64,000 nt of DNA from Miscanthus floridulus (Eukaryota > Streptophyta > Magnoliopsida > Poales > Poaceae). Position 1 is the stretch's first letter; each line of letters begins with the position of its first letter. The stretch spans positions 79,052,570-79,116,569 of the forward strand of contig NC_089598.1 of NCBI RefSeq assembly GCF_019320115.1, written 5' to 3'. Below, one piece after another: positions 43,844 to 55,039 of the stretch. The notes under the pieces are model-generated. The model did not search any database. It saw only the letters and a program-made list of their open reading frames with translations, and was not told where the DNA came from. A program made the position numbers and the translations under genes.

Positions 43844-45697
43844 TGAAAGGTCCTAATATGGCTAGAGGGGGGTGAATAGCCTATTTAAAAATCTACAAAT
43901 CAACTAGAGCAATTTGATTAGTATGACAAATAGCGTAATGCAAACTTGCTCTAGCTCTACAAAGGTTGCAAGCCACCTATCCAACAATTCTAGTTGCAAT
44001 GATTACTAAGGCACCCAAACTTGCTATATAACTACTCACTAAGAGCTCTCAATCTTGCTACTCTAAAGAGCTCAACTAGATGAATGTAAATAATAAAGCA
44101 AGCTCTCAATTCTAATTACACTAAAGAGCTTGTATCAACTAGTTTGCAAGAATGTAAATAGGTGAGTGGGGTGATTATACCGCCGTGTAGGGGATGAACC
44201 AATCACAAGATGAAGATTAAGCCAATCACAGGGAGAATGCAAATGACAAGAGATAACCGATTTTTCTCCCAAGGTTCACGTGCTTGCCGACACACTAGTC
44301 CCCGTTGTGTCGATCAACACTTGGTGGTTCGGCGGCTAAGAGGTGTTTCACAAACCTCGTCCACACGATAGGACACCGCAAGAACCGACCCACAAGTGAG
44401 GTAACTCAATGACACGAGCAATTTACTAGAGTTACCTTTTGGCACTCCACCGGGGAAGGTACAACTCCCCTCACAATCACCGAAGATGGCCACGAACAAT
44501 CACCAACTCATGCCAATCCTCCACCGCTGCTCCAACCGTTTAGGTGATGGCAACCACCAAGAGTAACAAGCAAAATCCGTAGCGCAACACGAATACCAAG
44601 TGCCTCTAGATGCAATCACTCAAGCAATGCACTTGGATTCTCTCCCAATCTCACAATGATGATGGATCAAAGATGGAGATGAGTGGGAGGGCTTTGGCTA
44701 AACTCACAAGGTTGCTATGTCAATGAAAATGTGCAAGAGTTAGAGTTTGAGCCGGCCATGGGGCTTTAAATAGAAGCCCCATCAAATAGAGCCATTGTAC
44801 CCCTTCACTGGGCACAACGTGGGCTGACCGGACGCTCCGATCAGACTGACCGGACTATAGGCCCAGTGTCCGGTAAACTGATGTAAGCCACGTGTCATTG
44901 TCCATTCAACAGGAACCACCCGATCGTAACGGCTAAGTAGTGACCGGATGCTCCGGCACAAATGACCAGACGCTGGACCCCCAGCGTCCGGTCATTTACA
45001 GTAAGGTTCCAAACCGGGTTTTCTTCGATCGGACATGTCCGGTCCATCACGACCGGACACACCTTAGCGTCCGGTGCACAACCCTAGATACTGTGCTAAC
45101 CCATTAGTTCGACCGGACCTAGACTTCTAGCGTCCGGTCAATTTAGATCCAGCGTCCGATCACTTATCTAGGGTGCCGGTGGCACCATCGGACTGTCCGC
45201 ACTCTACGGGCGAACACTCCACCGGTGAAGTATCTTACCCTTGCTCAAATGTGCCAACCACCAAGTGTATCACCTTGTGCACATGTGTTAGCATATTTTC
45301 ACAAATGTTTTCAAGGGTGTTAGCACTCCACTAGATCCTAAATGCATATGCAATGAGTTAGAGCATCTAGTGGCACTTTGATAACTTCATTTCGATACGA
45401 GTTTCACTCCTCTTAATAGTACAACTATCTATGCTAAATGTGATCACACTCACTAAGTGTCTTGATCACTAAAATAAAATGGCTCCTACATTTTATACCT
45501 TTGCCTTGAGCCTTTTGTTTTTCTCTTTCTTATTTTCCAAGTTTAAGCATTTTACCATCACCATGCCATCACCATTGTCATGATCTTCGCCATTGCTCCA
45601 TCACTTGGAGTAGTGCTACCTATCTCATAATCATCTTGATAAACTAGGTTAGCACTTAGGGTTTCATCAATTAACCAAAACCAAACTAGAGCTTTCA
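43844..45697 (-). repeat. 3' LTR of copia-2 (1854 bp)
   Basis: Plus orientation TGAAAGGTCC...GAGCTTTCA, bordered by a PPT at 45698. It is about 20 bp shorter than the 5' LTR because of one indel near 45170. The TATA variant on the minus strand, TATTTAAA, is at 44765-44772. ACCGGACGC-type words lie in 44820-45190. Confidence 0.93.
44765..44772 (-). promoter_or_regulatory. TATA-like box of copia-2 3' LTR
   Basis: Minus strand GGCTTCTATTTAAAGCCCC; the counterpart in the 5' LTR is 53143-53150. Confidence 0.5.
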
Positions 45698-46366
45698 ATC
45701 TCCCCCTTTTAGGTAATTGATGACAACCCTTATACAAAGATATGAATTAAAGTACATTTGAATCCATGTTGCTTGCCCAAGCATATTTACCATGTGTAAA
45801 GGATATGGGGAAGTTTCATGAACTCCATATGATAGCAATTGCTCCCCCTACATATGTGCTAAGAGTTTGGATTGAAGCTTTGCACATATGATTAGATAGG
45901 AAATATAGAAGACAATTTCTACCAAATGATGCTAAGGTATAAGAGATAGACCTTTGAAGCGTGATACCAATCGGAGTGCACCATTATACCATCCTTAGTA
46001 CCATTAGTAACTAGACATACACAAAAACTAGAATACCCCATGAGATCAATATTACAAATAAGGGTCTAGTTTCCATAGAATGAACATAGGTCTAGTTACT
46101 TTAGCCTATGCATGCTAGTTTTTCATTTCAACATTCAAACCTACAACTAGCATACACCACACAAGCATGGATATTAAAAATGTATGACATGCAAGCAAAC
46201 ATATGTAATGCACATACAAATTTACCATACAAGTTCATGAGCTTGCTCCCCCTATTTGTATACTCAAAATTTTAATTGATCCCCTTCCTTTTCATATATT
46301 ATCTCTCCCCCTTTGTTTCACTATCTTTGTACACTATTTCTCCCCCTTTGTCATCAATGACCACAA
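45698..46366 (-). other. Multiple polypurine tracts of copia-2
   Basis: The main tract (minus AAAAGGGGGAGAT, 45698-45710) touches the LTR. More G5-AG tracts occur at ~45842, ~46245, ~46305 and ~46339, seen on the plus strand as CTCCCCCT. A multiple-PPT array is characteristic of Sireviruses. Confidence 0.75.
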
Positions 46367-46851
46367 AGGCTTAAAGTATAGATAGGGTAGGATTATTAAT
46401 GTCAACAATTTGCCCAAAAGGTGGCCTCAAATTATAGATATGTTGGTGTGAAACCATGTGAAATGAGGATCATTTTCCCAATTTGATTCAATCTAGATTA
46501 CTTGCAAAAGATATTTAACTTGGTTTGATCCAAGGACAAGCTTCTTCACACCTCCAAATAAGGGTTATCTTATACCATGTTGAGTTAAACACTTATAGCT
46601 CATTTTCTAAATCAAACACTAGGTTTACAAGCCCACAAACATGTCATATGCTACCACTAGATCATTTCAAACATACAAGCAATAGTGGTACCATACAAGC
46701 ATCAAATTCATTTGATTTTCATGAATGAGCCTAGGACATGATAGGAATGACTAGATGCACTAAACAAGTCCTTAGCAATGGATGGATAACACGCCAATCA
46801 ACTTTACCTTGCTTTGCTCGAAGGAGAGGCATGTCATATAATGGGGGTGCT
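46367..46851 (-). other. 3' untranslated region of copia-2
   Basis: AT-rich, no gene. 46624 onwards aligns with the region of copia-1 into which chromovirus C inserted. Confidence 0.65.
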
Positions 46852-49026
46852 TCAACACATATTGGAGAAGTCAAGTATGTTCAATTCATTCCTTAGCTTG
46901 CAAAACCTCTTCTCATCATGTGGCTTGGTGAATATGTTGGCAAGTTGATCTTCGGTGCCCACGCTCTCTATGCAAATGTCTCCTTTTTGTTGGTGATCTC
47001 TTATGAAGTGATGACGTACATCAATATGCTTTGTTCTTAAGTGTTGAACCGGGTTGTTGGTGAGCTTTACGGCACTTTTGTTGTCATATAGCAATGGTAC
47101 TTACTTGAATTTGATCCCAAAGTCACTCAAGGTAGCCTTCATCCAAAGTAATTGAGCACAACAACTACCGGACAAAATGTACTCTATTTTGGCGGTTGAA
47201 AGTGCTACACTATTTTGCTTCTTTGATGACCAAGACACAAGTGATCTTCCCAATAGTTGACATGTGCCCGATGTGCTCTCTCTCAACTTTGCATCCCGCA
47301 TAATCGGAGTCCGAATATCCAATCAACTCAAATCTTGCTCCTTTGGGATACCATAATCCAACATGTTGTGTATGCTTCAAGTACCTCAATATTCTCTTAG
47401 TTGCCTTCAAATGACTTTCTCTTGGTGAGGCTAGAAATCTAGCACACATGCATACACTAAACATCACATCCGGCCTTGATGCGGTCACATAGAGTAGACT
47501 TCCAATCATGGACCGATACATCTTTTGATCCACCATGTTGCCACTAGCATCACTATCCAAGCTTCCACTTGTCCTCATTGGTGTATTAATAGTTTTAGCA
47601 TCATCCATTCCAAACTTCTTGAGCATGTCCTTGATATACTTGCCTTGACTCACAAATGTGCCATTCTTCATTTGTTTGATTTGAAGACCAAGGAAGTAAC
47701 TAAGCTCTCCAATCATAGATATCTCAAACTCACTTGCCATCATCTTACCAAACTCCTCAAAAATTCTTGATTTGTTGATCCAAAGATGATATCATCAACA
47801 TAGATTTGCATTACAAACAAGTCATTTCCAAGCTTCTTGGTGAAGAGAGTGGTGTCAACCTTTCCCATCTTGAATCCCTTAGAGAGTAGGAAATCCCTCA
47901 ATCTCTCATACCATTCTCTAGGTGCTTGTTTCAATCCATACAAAGCCTTTCTCAACTTGTAGACATGGTTGGGTTTCTTCTCATCTTCAAAACTAGGAGG
48001 TTGCTCAACATACACAAGCTCATTGATGTACCCATTTAGAAATGCACTTTTCACATCCATTTGGTACAACTTGATGTTGTGGGCACAAGCATAAGCTACC
48101 AAGATCCTAATTGCTTCCAATCTTGCAACCAGGGCATATGTTTCTCCAAAGTCAAGACCTTCAACTTGAGTGTAACCTTGAGCCACTAATCTTGCTTTGT
48201 TCCTTATTACTATCCCATCTTGATCTTGCTTGTTCCGAAAGACCCACTTAGTTCCAATCACATTATGATCCTTAGGCCTCTCAACTAAATCCCATACTTG
48301 GTTTCTTATGAAGTTGTTTAGCTCTTCATGCATAGCATTTATCCAATCAATATCCTTCAAAGCTTCATCTATCTTCTTAGGTTCAATGGATGACACAAAT
48401 AAGAAATGCTCACAAAATGAAGCCAATCTTGATCTTGTTTGCACACCTCTTGAAATATCACCAATGATAGTGTCCAATGGATGATCTCTTGTAACATTGG
48501 TTGGTTGAAGCACTTGCACTTGATTGCTTGCATTTGATTGATTACTTGGTTGGGATGATGAACTAGATATTTGTTGATCTTGCACATTGCCATTACTAGT
48601 GCTTGCTTGGATTTGATCATGAGAACCACTAGCTTGCACATTTGAGTTAGAGAGCACTTGATTCTTGTCATCTTCAATATCAATCACCTCTCTAGGCCTT
48701 AACTCACCAATGTCCATGTTCTTCATTGCATTGACCAATTGAGTGCCTCTTACATCATCTAGATTCTCATCTTCCTCTTGGGAACCATTTGTTTCATCAA
48801 AATCCACATCATGAACCTCCTCAAGAGTACCACTAGCCAAATTCCAAACTCTATAAGCTTTGCTAGTAGTGGAGTAACCAAGCAAGAAACCTTCATCACA
48901 TTTCTTTTCAAACTTGCTTAATCTAGTGCCTTTCTTCAATACATAGCATTTACAACCAAAAACCTGAAAGTATGCTATGTTGGGCTTTCTTCCATTCAAT
49001 AGCTCATAAGGTGTCTTTTCCATCAT
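46852..49026 (-). pseudogene. Integrase C-terminus, reverse transcriptase and RNase H of copia-2
   Basis: The longest open stretch in the window is 49026-47740 (428 codons). It carries the integrase tail ([29 protein letters not shown]), a Gln/Ser-rich linker ([19 protein letters not shown]) and RT up to YVDDIIFGS (47791-47802, catalytic pair intact). The frame then shifts at ~47740: 47743-47210 holds the rest of RT and the SDSDYAGCK block, and 47322-46852 the RNase H end (SWSSKKQNSVALSTAK, KHIDVRHHFIRDH). At least three frame changes lie in the last third. Confidence 0.92.
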
Positions 49027-49041
49027 GGGGTGACAATAGAG

Positions 49042-49692
49042 TCAGTTGCTATAGTAGCAAGCCGTGTTGATTGCTTCGGCCCAAAATGAATGACTCACAT
49101 TGTACTCACTCAACATTGATCTTGCCATATCAATCAAGGTTCTATTCTTTCTTTCAACTAGCCCATTTGATTGAGGAGTATACTTGGCCGAGAATTGATG
49201 TCTAATTCCAAATTCATCACATAACTCATCAATTCTAGTGTTCTTGAACTCACTTCTATTGTCACTTCTAACTTTCTTGATTGTTGTTTCAAACTCATTG
49301 TGAATGCCTTTGATAAATGATTTGAATGTTGCAAACACATCACTCTTGTCAACAAGAAAGAATACCCATGTGTATCTAGTGAAACCATCCACAATCACAA
49401 ATCCATATTTGTTTCCACCAATGCTAGTGTATGTGGTTGGTCCAAACAAGTCCATGTGCATCAACTCAAATGCCTTAGATGTGCTCATCATGCTCTTCTT
49501 AGGATGTGTATTACCAACTTGCTTTCCGGCTTGACATGCACTACATAGTTTGTCCTTCTCAAATGTGACATCTTTCAATCCTCTAACTAAGTCATGCTTA
49601 ATCAACTTGTTCAATGGTTTCATTCCAACATGACCAAGCCTTCTATGCCATAACCAACCCATGCTAGACTTAGTGATCAAACATGTTGACAA
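49042..49692 (-). pseudogene. Integrase HHCC and catalytic core of copia-2
   Basis: LWHRRLGHVGMKPLNKLIKH...CSACQAGKQ forms the zinc domain. The core keeps MHMDLFGPT, VRSDN and NGLVERKNRT, so all three acidic residues are present, although the Gly after SDN is Arg. One in-frame stop at 49042 separates it from the open stretch downstream. By this measure it is the best preserved integrase here. Confidence 0.9.
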
Positions 49693-49699
49693 TTGAGCT

Positions 49700-50060
49700 T
49701 CTCTAGCATTGAAATCAACTAAGTATACTCGTATCTAAATCCTTTGAATATCAAGTTAGAGCCATCTACACTTATGATCTCTACATCATCCACACCAAAT
49801 ATGCACTTGAAACCAAGATCACACAATTGAGCTACCGACAATAGGTTGAAGTTCAAGCTCTATACAAGTAGCACATTGGAAATGCTCAAATCATTGGATA
49901 TTGCAATCTTACCAAGCCCTTTGACCTTGCCTTTGCCATTGTCACCAAATGTGATACTATCAATCCCATTGCTCTTACTTTCATTGATTGAATTGAACAT
50001 TCTTAAATCACCGGTCATGTGTTGTGTGCACCCAATGCCTTCCTCCAGCTTTATAATTTA
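49700..50060 (-). pseudogene. Protease remnant of copia-2, active site deleted
   Basis: The sequence aligns base for base with the copia-1 protease (13874-14224): CTQHM, ITFGDNGKGKVKGLGKI, QLCDLGFKCIFGVDDVEI. At 50028-50034, however, a single GCACCCA replaces the two GCACCCA copies of copia-1 (14207-14213 and 14221-14227), removing 14 bp that include the LDSG codons and shifting the frame. Additional stops follow. This copy cannot encode a protease. Confidence 0.85.
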
Positions 50061-50067
50061 CCTACAA

Positions 50068-50108
50068 AAAAAGATCAAATCTTTTTAGGTACCCAATCTT
50101 GCTTGGGT
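50068..50108 (-). other. Paired stems around the gag stop codon, copia-2
   Basis: The gag TGA (50075-50077) lies in the loop region of a stem with 8 bp arms (AAAAAGAT 50068-50075, ATCTTTTT 50079-50086). Upstream in transcription, 50091-50108 pairs ACCCAA with TTGGGT. Positions and pairing match copia-1. Confidence 0.55.
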
Positions 50109-52162
50109 CCTTGTAGGTTAGTCATCAAGGACTTTGGTACCCAAATGGCCTTCTTCTTTGGGCCCACAATTGGTGTACCAATGAACTTAGCCTTCACACC
50201 ATTGGCACCCTTATAAAGCATGTAACAAGAATCAAATTTGATTGAGGATACATTAGGTAGCTTATTCTTGTTAGTCTTGCAATTTTGCTCTATATGCCCA
50301 ACTTGCTTGCATCTATTGCAAAACCGACCATTGCCCTTCACAAAGCTAGCTTTGGGAGTGACAAAGGCCGTCTTGCCCTTCTTGGGGGTATAGCCTAATC
50401 CCTCTTTATTGAGAGAAAATCTTTGACTACCCAAGCACTTTAGCAGGTGGGCTTCTCCACCATAGGCATTGCCTAAGGCACGAGTGAGCTCATTCACTTC
50501 CTTCTTGAGGGTTTCATTTTCCACCATAAGTGAGGCATCACAAGTGAGACCATCATTCAAGGGTGAAGTGGAAGTAGTAGTGCTACAAGAAGTGTTAGTG
50601 GGAGCAACAAAAATAGATTCATCAATAAGATCACATGTTAGTCCCACATCACATGATATGATCACTTGCTCCTTCTTGGCTTCCTCTACTTTGACTTCCT
50701 CAATGAGAGGAGTGAGCCTTTTCAAGCTTAGAGTGAGCATTGCCAAGCTTCTCATGGGCTTCCATTAGCCTCTCATGAGTGGCATTGAGCTCATCAAGGG
50801 ATTGCTCAAGAAATTTGACTTTCTTGTTCAATTCCTTGCACTCCTTTCTCTTCATCTCAAAGCAAGTATGCACTTGCTCACACATGTCCATGAGCTCCTC
50901 CTTGGAGTACTCCTCATCATCATCATCACTCCTACAAGCATCACTTTCACATTCATCATCATCACTCATATCATATTTTACCTTGGTAGGTTTTGCCATG
51001 AGGCACATCGATAGAGTGTCGAAGATGGAGGGCTTGTTGTTGATGGCGATGCTTGCTAGTGCTCTCTTGATAGATTTCTTGTCATCTTCACTAGAGCTAT
51101 CACTATCTGAAGAGCCATCACTATTCCATGTAACCACATATCCTCCACCCTTCTTCTTCTTTTGGAAGGTCATTCTCTTCTCCTTCTTCTCCTTCTTTTC
51201 TTTCTTATCCTCCTTGTGCTTCTTCTTCTCATCCTCATCATTGTCACTATTGTATGGACAATTTGCTACTACATGATCGGGGCTTTTGCAATTGTAGCAT
51301 CTTCTCACATACTCTTTCTTCTTAGTGTGATCTCTTCTCTTTCTTGCACCATAGCCCTTCTTCGTCATGAATTTTCCCATCTTGCGCACAAAGAGAGCCA
51401 TAGCTTTATCATCAATATCACTAAGATCATCATCATCACTTGATTCTTTCTTGGACTTGCCCTTGTTCTTTGATGATGATGAGCTAGCCTTGAATGCTAT
51501 GCTTTTCTTCTTCTTGTCTTCTTCTTCCTTCTTGTCATCCTTGTCATCCCCCTCCCTTTCCACATGGTATGTCTCTTGTGTCATGACATCACCTAGTACT
51601 TGGTTAGGGTAATATCCTTTAATCCTCCTCTTATGATGAGCAATCTCAACATCTCAAATCTTGAAGGTAAGCACACCAAGAATCGATGGGAGACATCATC
51701 ATCCTTGATCTTTTCTCCCAAAGCCTTCAAGTCATTGACAATTACTTGTAGCCGATGGAACATCTCCGAAATGCTCTCATCATCCTTCATCTTGAAACTT
51801 GTCAACTTGTCCTTGAGGATATACAACTTGGCACTCTTCACCACCGGTGTGCCCTCATATGTTTCCTCCAATCTCTTCCACACCTCATTTGCTCTTTCAC
51901 AATCCTTGATTTGCTCAAACACCTTGGAATCAATGGCATTGTATATGGTGTTGAGAGCCATTGTATTGCATTGCTTGTTGATCTTATCTTGGTTGGTTGG
52001 ATCATCGGGATCAATGATAGCATAGTCATTCTCGGTCACTTCCCATACTTGATCATTGATTGAACCAAGATACATCCTCATCTTTCTCTTCCAATAATCA
52101 TAGCATGTGCTATCAAAGAATGGTGGTTTGCCCCCCACATGGTTGAACATAACTTGAGCCAT
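50075..52162 (-). pseudogene. Gag of copia-2
   Basis: It starts MAQVMFNHVGGKPPFF at 52162, ~50 bases after the PBS. Order: DUF4219/UBN2-like N-terminus (to 51593), a frame break near 51590, a Ser/Lys/Asp-rich region with knuckle CYNCKSPDHVVANC and a Lys/Glu-rich run (51584-50700), then a coiled coil (MCEQVHTCFEMKRKECKELNKKVKFLEQSLDELNATHERL). After a second frame break come the knuckle CNRCKQVGHIEQNC and the end GPKQDWVPKK (50755-50075). Two knuckles, as in copia-1, not four as in D and F. Confidence 0.9.
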
Positions 52163-52208
52163 AATTTGACACCGAGGTTGTTAAGCCTTCAATCAAACGG
52201 TGACCATG

Positions 52209-52220
52209 CCTCTGATACCA
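52209..52220 (-). other. Primer-binding site of copia-2
   Basis: Minus strand TGGTATCAGAGG, one change from the iMet-type site, two bases from the LTR edge at 52223. Confidence 0.87.
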
Positions 52221-52222
52221 CT

Positions 52223-54096
52223 TGAAAGGTACTAATATGGCTAGAGGAGGTGAATAGCCTATTTAAAAATCTACAAATCAACTAGAGCAATTTGATTAGT
52301 ATCACAAATAGCGTAATGCAAACTTGCTCTAGCTCTACAAGGGTTGCAAGCCACCTATCCAATAATTCTAGTTGCAATGATTACTAAGGCACCCAAACTT
52401 GCTATGTAACTACTCACTAAGAGCTCTCAATCTTGCTACTCTAAAGAGCTCAACTAGATGAATGTAAATAATAAAGCAAGCTCTCAATTCTAATGACACT
52501 AAAGAGCTTGTATCAACTAGTTTGCAAGAATGTAAATAGGTGAGTGGGGTGATTATACTGCCATGTAGGGGATGAACCAATCACAAGATGAAGATTAAGA
52601 CAATCACAGGGAGAATGCAAATGACAAGAGATAACCAATTTTTCTCCTGAGGTTCACGTGCTTGCCAACACGCTAGTCCCCGTTGTGTCGACCAACACTT
52701 AGTGGTTCAGTGGCTAAGAGGTGTTTCACAAACCTCATCCACATGATAGGACACCGCAAGAACTGACCCACAAGTGAGGTAACTCAATGACACGAGCAAT
52801 TTACTAGAGTTACCTTTCGGCACTCCACTGGGGAAGGTACAACTCCCCTCACAATCACCGAAGATGGCCACAAACAATCACCAACTTGTGCCAATCCTCC
52901 ACCGCTGCTCCAACCGTCTAGGTGGTGGCAACCACCAAGAGTAACAAGCAAAATCCGCAGCGCAACATGAATACCAAGTGCCTCTAGATGCAATCACTCA
53001 AGCAATGCACTTGGATTCTCTCCCAAACTCATAATGATGATGGATCAATGATGGAGATGAGTGGGAGGGCTTTGGCTAAACTCACAAGGTTGCTATGTTA
53101 ATGAAAATGTGCAAGAGTTAGAGTTTGAGTCAGCCATGGGGCTTTAAATAGAAGTCCCATCAAATAGAGCCATTGTACCCCTTCACTGGGCACAACGTGG
53201 GCTGACCGGACGCTCCGGTTAGACTAACCGGACTCTAGGCCCAGTGTTCGGTAAACCGATGTAAGCCACGTGTCATTGTCCATTCAATAGGAACCACCCG
53301 ATCATAATGGCTAAGTAGCGACCGGACGCTCCGGCACAAATGATCGGACGCTGGACCCCCAGCGTTCGGTCATTTATAGTAAGGTTCCAAACCAGGTTTT
53401 CTTCGATCGAATGCATCCGGTCCATCACGACAGGACACACCTCAACGTCTAGTGCACAACCCTGGATACTGTGCTGACCCATCAGTTCGACCGGACCCAG
53501 ACTTCCAGCGTCCAATCAATTTAGATCCAGCATCCGATCACTTACAGTGACCTCCAACTTTTCTATCTAGGGCACGGATGGCACCGTCAGACTATCCGCA
53601 CTCTATGGGCGGACACTCCACCGGTGAAGTATCTTACCCTTGCTCAAATGTGCCAACCACCAAGTGTATCACCTTGTGCACATGTGTTAGCATATTTTCA
53701 CAAATGTTTTCAAGGGTGTTAGCACTCTACTAGATCCTAAATGCATATGCAATGAGTTAGAGCATCTAGTGGCACTTTGATAACCACATTTCGATACGAG
53801 TTTCACTCCTCTTAATAGTACGGCTATCTATCCTAAATGTGATCACACTCACTAAGTGTCTTGATCACTAAAACAAAATGGCTCCTACATTTTATACCTT
53901 TGCCTTGAGCCTTTTGTTTTTCTCTTTCTTATTTTCCAAGTTTAAGCATTTTACCATCACCATGCCATCACCATTGTCATGATCTTCACCATTGCTTCAT
54001 CACTTGGAGTAGTGCTACCTATCTCATAATCATCTTGATAAACTAGGTTAGCACTTAGGGTTTCATCAATTAACCAAAACCAAACTAGAGCTTTCA
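52223..54096 (-). repeat. 5' LTR of copia-2 (1874 bp)
   Basis: Plus orientation TGAAAGGTAC...GAGCTTTCA. Differences from the 3' LTR are mainly C/T and G/A plus one ~20 bp indel at ~53545-53565. Palindromic words lie in 53200-53600; the TATA variant is at 53143-53150. The right edge abuts ATAGC of a Tat LTR, not the ACCAA of the other side. Confidence 0.93.
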
Positions 54097-54460
54097 ATAG
54101 CGCTGCCGCCACAGATTTATTGGATCCAATCTTAAACCTCACATCGAGACTGGAATCTGTCCCGCATGCGGATCGACATAGTCAAAGTGCTAAAGCACTT
54201 AATCATGGTCACCATGATGCCACATCCGAGGTGCACGCATACGTACTACTCCAAGTCTCTGGACTCCATCGAGATCAATTTGATACGGGAAAAGCAAGCC
54301 GACGAATATAACCACGATGACATCGGCAGCATAAGCTAGATCCGATCTAAAGCAAGCATCAAGATCGGAGCATGAATCTCCGTCTCCAACGTGACATCGA
54401 CGCTGGAATTTTCAAATTGAGGTTTCAACGTCCTAGTTGAGGAAGCAAGTAGGGCCAAGG

Positions 54461-54523
54461 CATATATGGGTATATGCATGCATCATATATGGGTATATGC
54501 ATGCATCATATATGGGTATATGT
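54461..54523 (+). repeat. 23 bp tandem repeat (2.7 copies) in the Tat LTR
   Basis: Units start at 54461, 54484 and 54507; each contains CATATATGGGTATATG followed by GCATGCAT in the first two copies. Near-perfect copies suggest recent slippage. Position is ~250 bp upstream of the TATA box. Confidence 0.85.
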
Positions 54524-54766
54524 GTGGGGGTATTAACCCCTATACCCTTACGGCTAAGCTTGGGCTAGCCCGGAGCAGTGGGTCTGGTCCACCAAAAGAC
54601 GACACGTGGCCCAGCCAACCTGTTCAGAGCCCCGTACAAGGAGTCAAGACAGATTTGGCGATCAAGCAAGATCCTGGTCGGTTAGAATAGGAATCCTTAT
54701 CCGGCTATCTATGGCAATTGTAATTGGCTAGGATTAGTTGCCAGATCTGTAACCCTGCCCCCGAAC

Positions 54767-54773
54767 TATATAA
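54767..54773 (+). promoter_or_regulatory. TATA box of the Tat LTR
   Basis: CTATATAAGGCGGG, 220 bp before the PBS; transcription would start near 54800. Confidence 0.7.
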
Positions 54774-54992
54774 GGCGGGTAGGGGACCCCTCTAAAAACA
54801 TCTCTCATTGACATACAGCAATACAATCAGACGCAGGACGTAGGTATTACGCCTTCTTGGCGGCCGAACCTAGATAAAACCTCGTGTCTGTCTTGCGTCA
54901 CCGTCTTGTTTGAGGCTTGCGCATCTATCTACCAACAATCTACTACCTTGGGCATACCCCTAGGTAGACTGCCGACCATATTTAGTCGACAA

Positions 54993-55010
54993 TGGCATGC
55001 CAGGTAGGGG
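54993..55010 (+). other. Primer-binding site of the Tat element
   Basis: TGGCATGCCAGGTAGGGG directly after the LTR end GACA. Grass Tat elements carry TGGCGCGCC-type sites at this position; I cannot assign the tRNA with certainty. Confidence 0.65.
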
Positions 55011-55039
55011 GTGTGCGTACTGCTCTCCAAGCAAACAAG

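Larger units (their letters stand above)
43844..54096 (-). mobile_element. Sirevirus-type Ty1/copia 'copia-2' (two LTRs, decayed)
   Basis: Minus-strand order: 5' LTR (54096-52223), PBS, gag, protease remnant, integrase, RT, RNase H (end 46852), 3' region with multiple PPTs, and 3' LTR (45697-43844). It is about 10.25 kb, a usual Sirevirus size. RT keeps YVDD and integrase keeps its DDE residues, but the protease active site is deleted and frame breaks occur in gag and RNase H. Flanking pentamers differ (ACCAA left, ATAGC right), so the element was joined to foreign DNA after insertion. Confidence 0.93.
54097..54991 (+). repeat. 5' LTR of the Tat element (5' truncated)
   Basis: It ends GTCGACA just before the PBS-like site. 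TATATAAGG at 54767-54775 is followed by a leader with ACATCTCTC, a usual LTR promoter. The left end is the junction with copia-2; no TG terminus is seen, so part of the U3 is missing. A 23 bp tandem repeat lies at 54461-54523. Confidence 0.82.

Noticed and set aside
50075..50090. AAAAAG run at the end of copia-2 gag considered as a -1 frameshift site
   Set aside because: Gag and pol are in the same frame and the strong stem lies upstream, not downstream, of the run, so the usual frameshift layout is absent.
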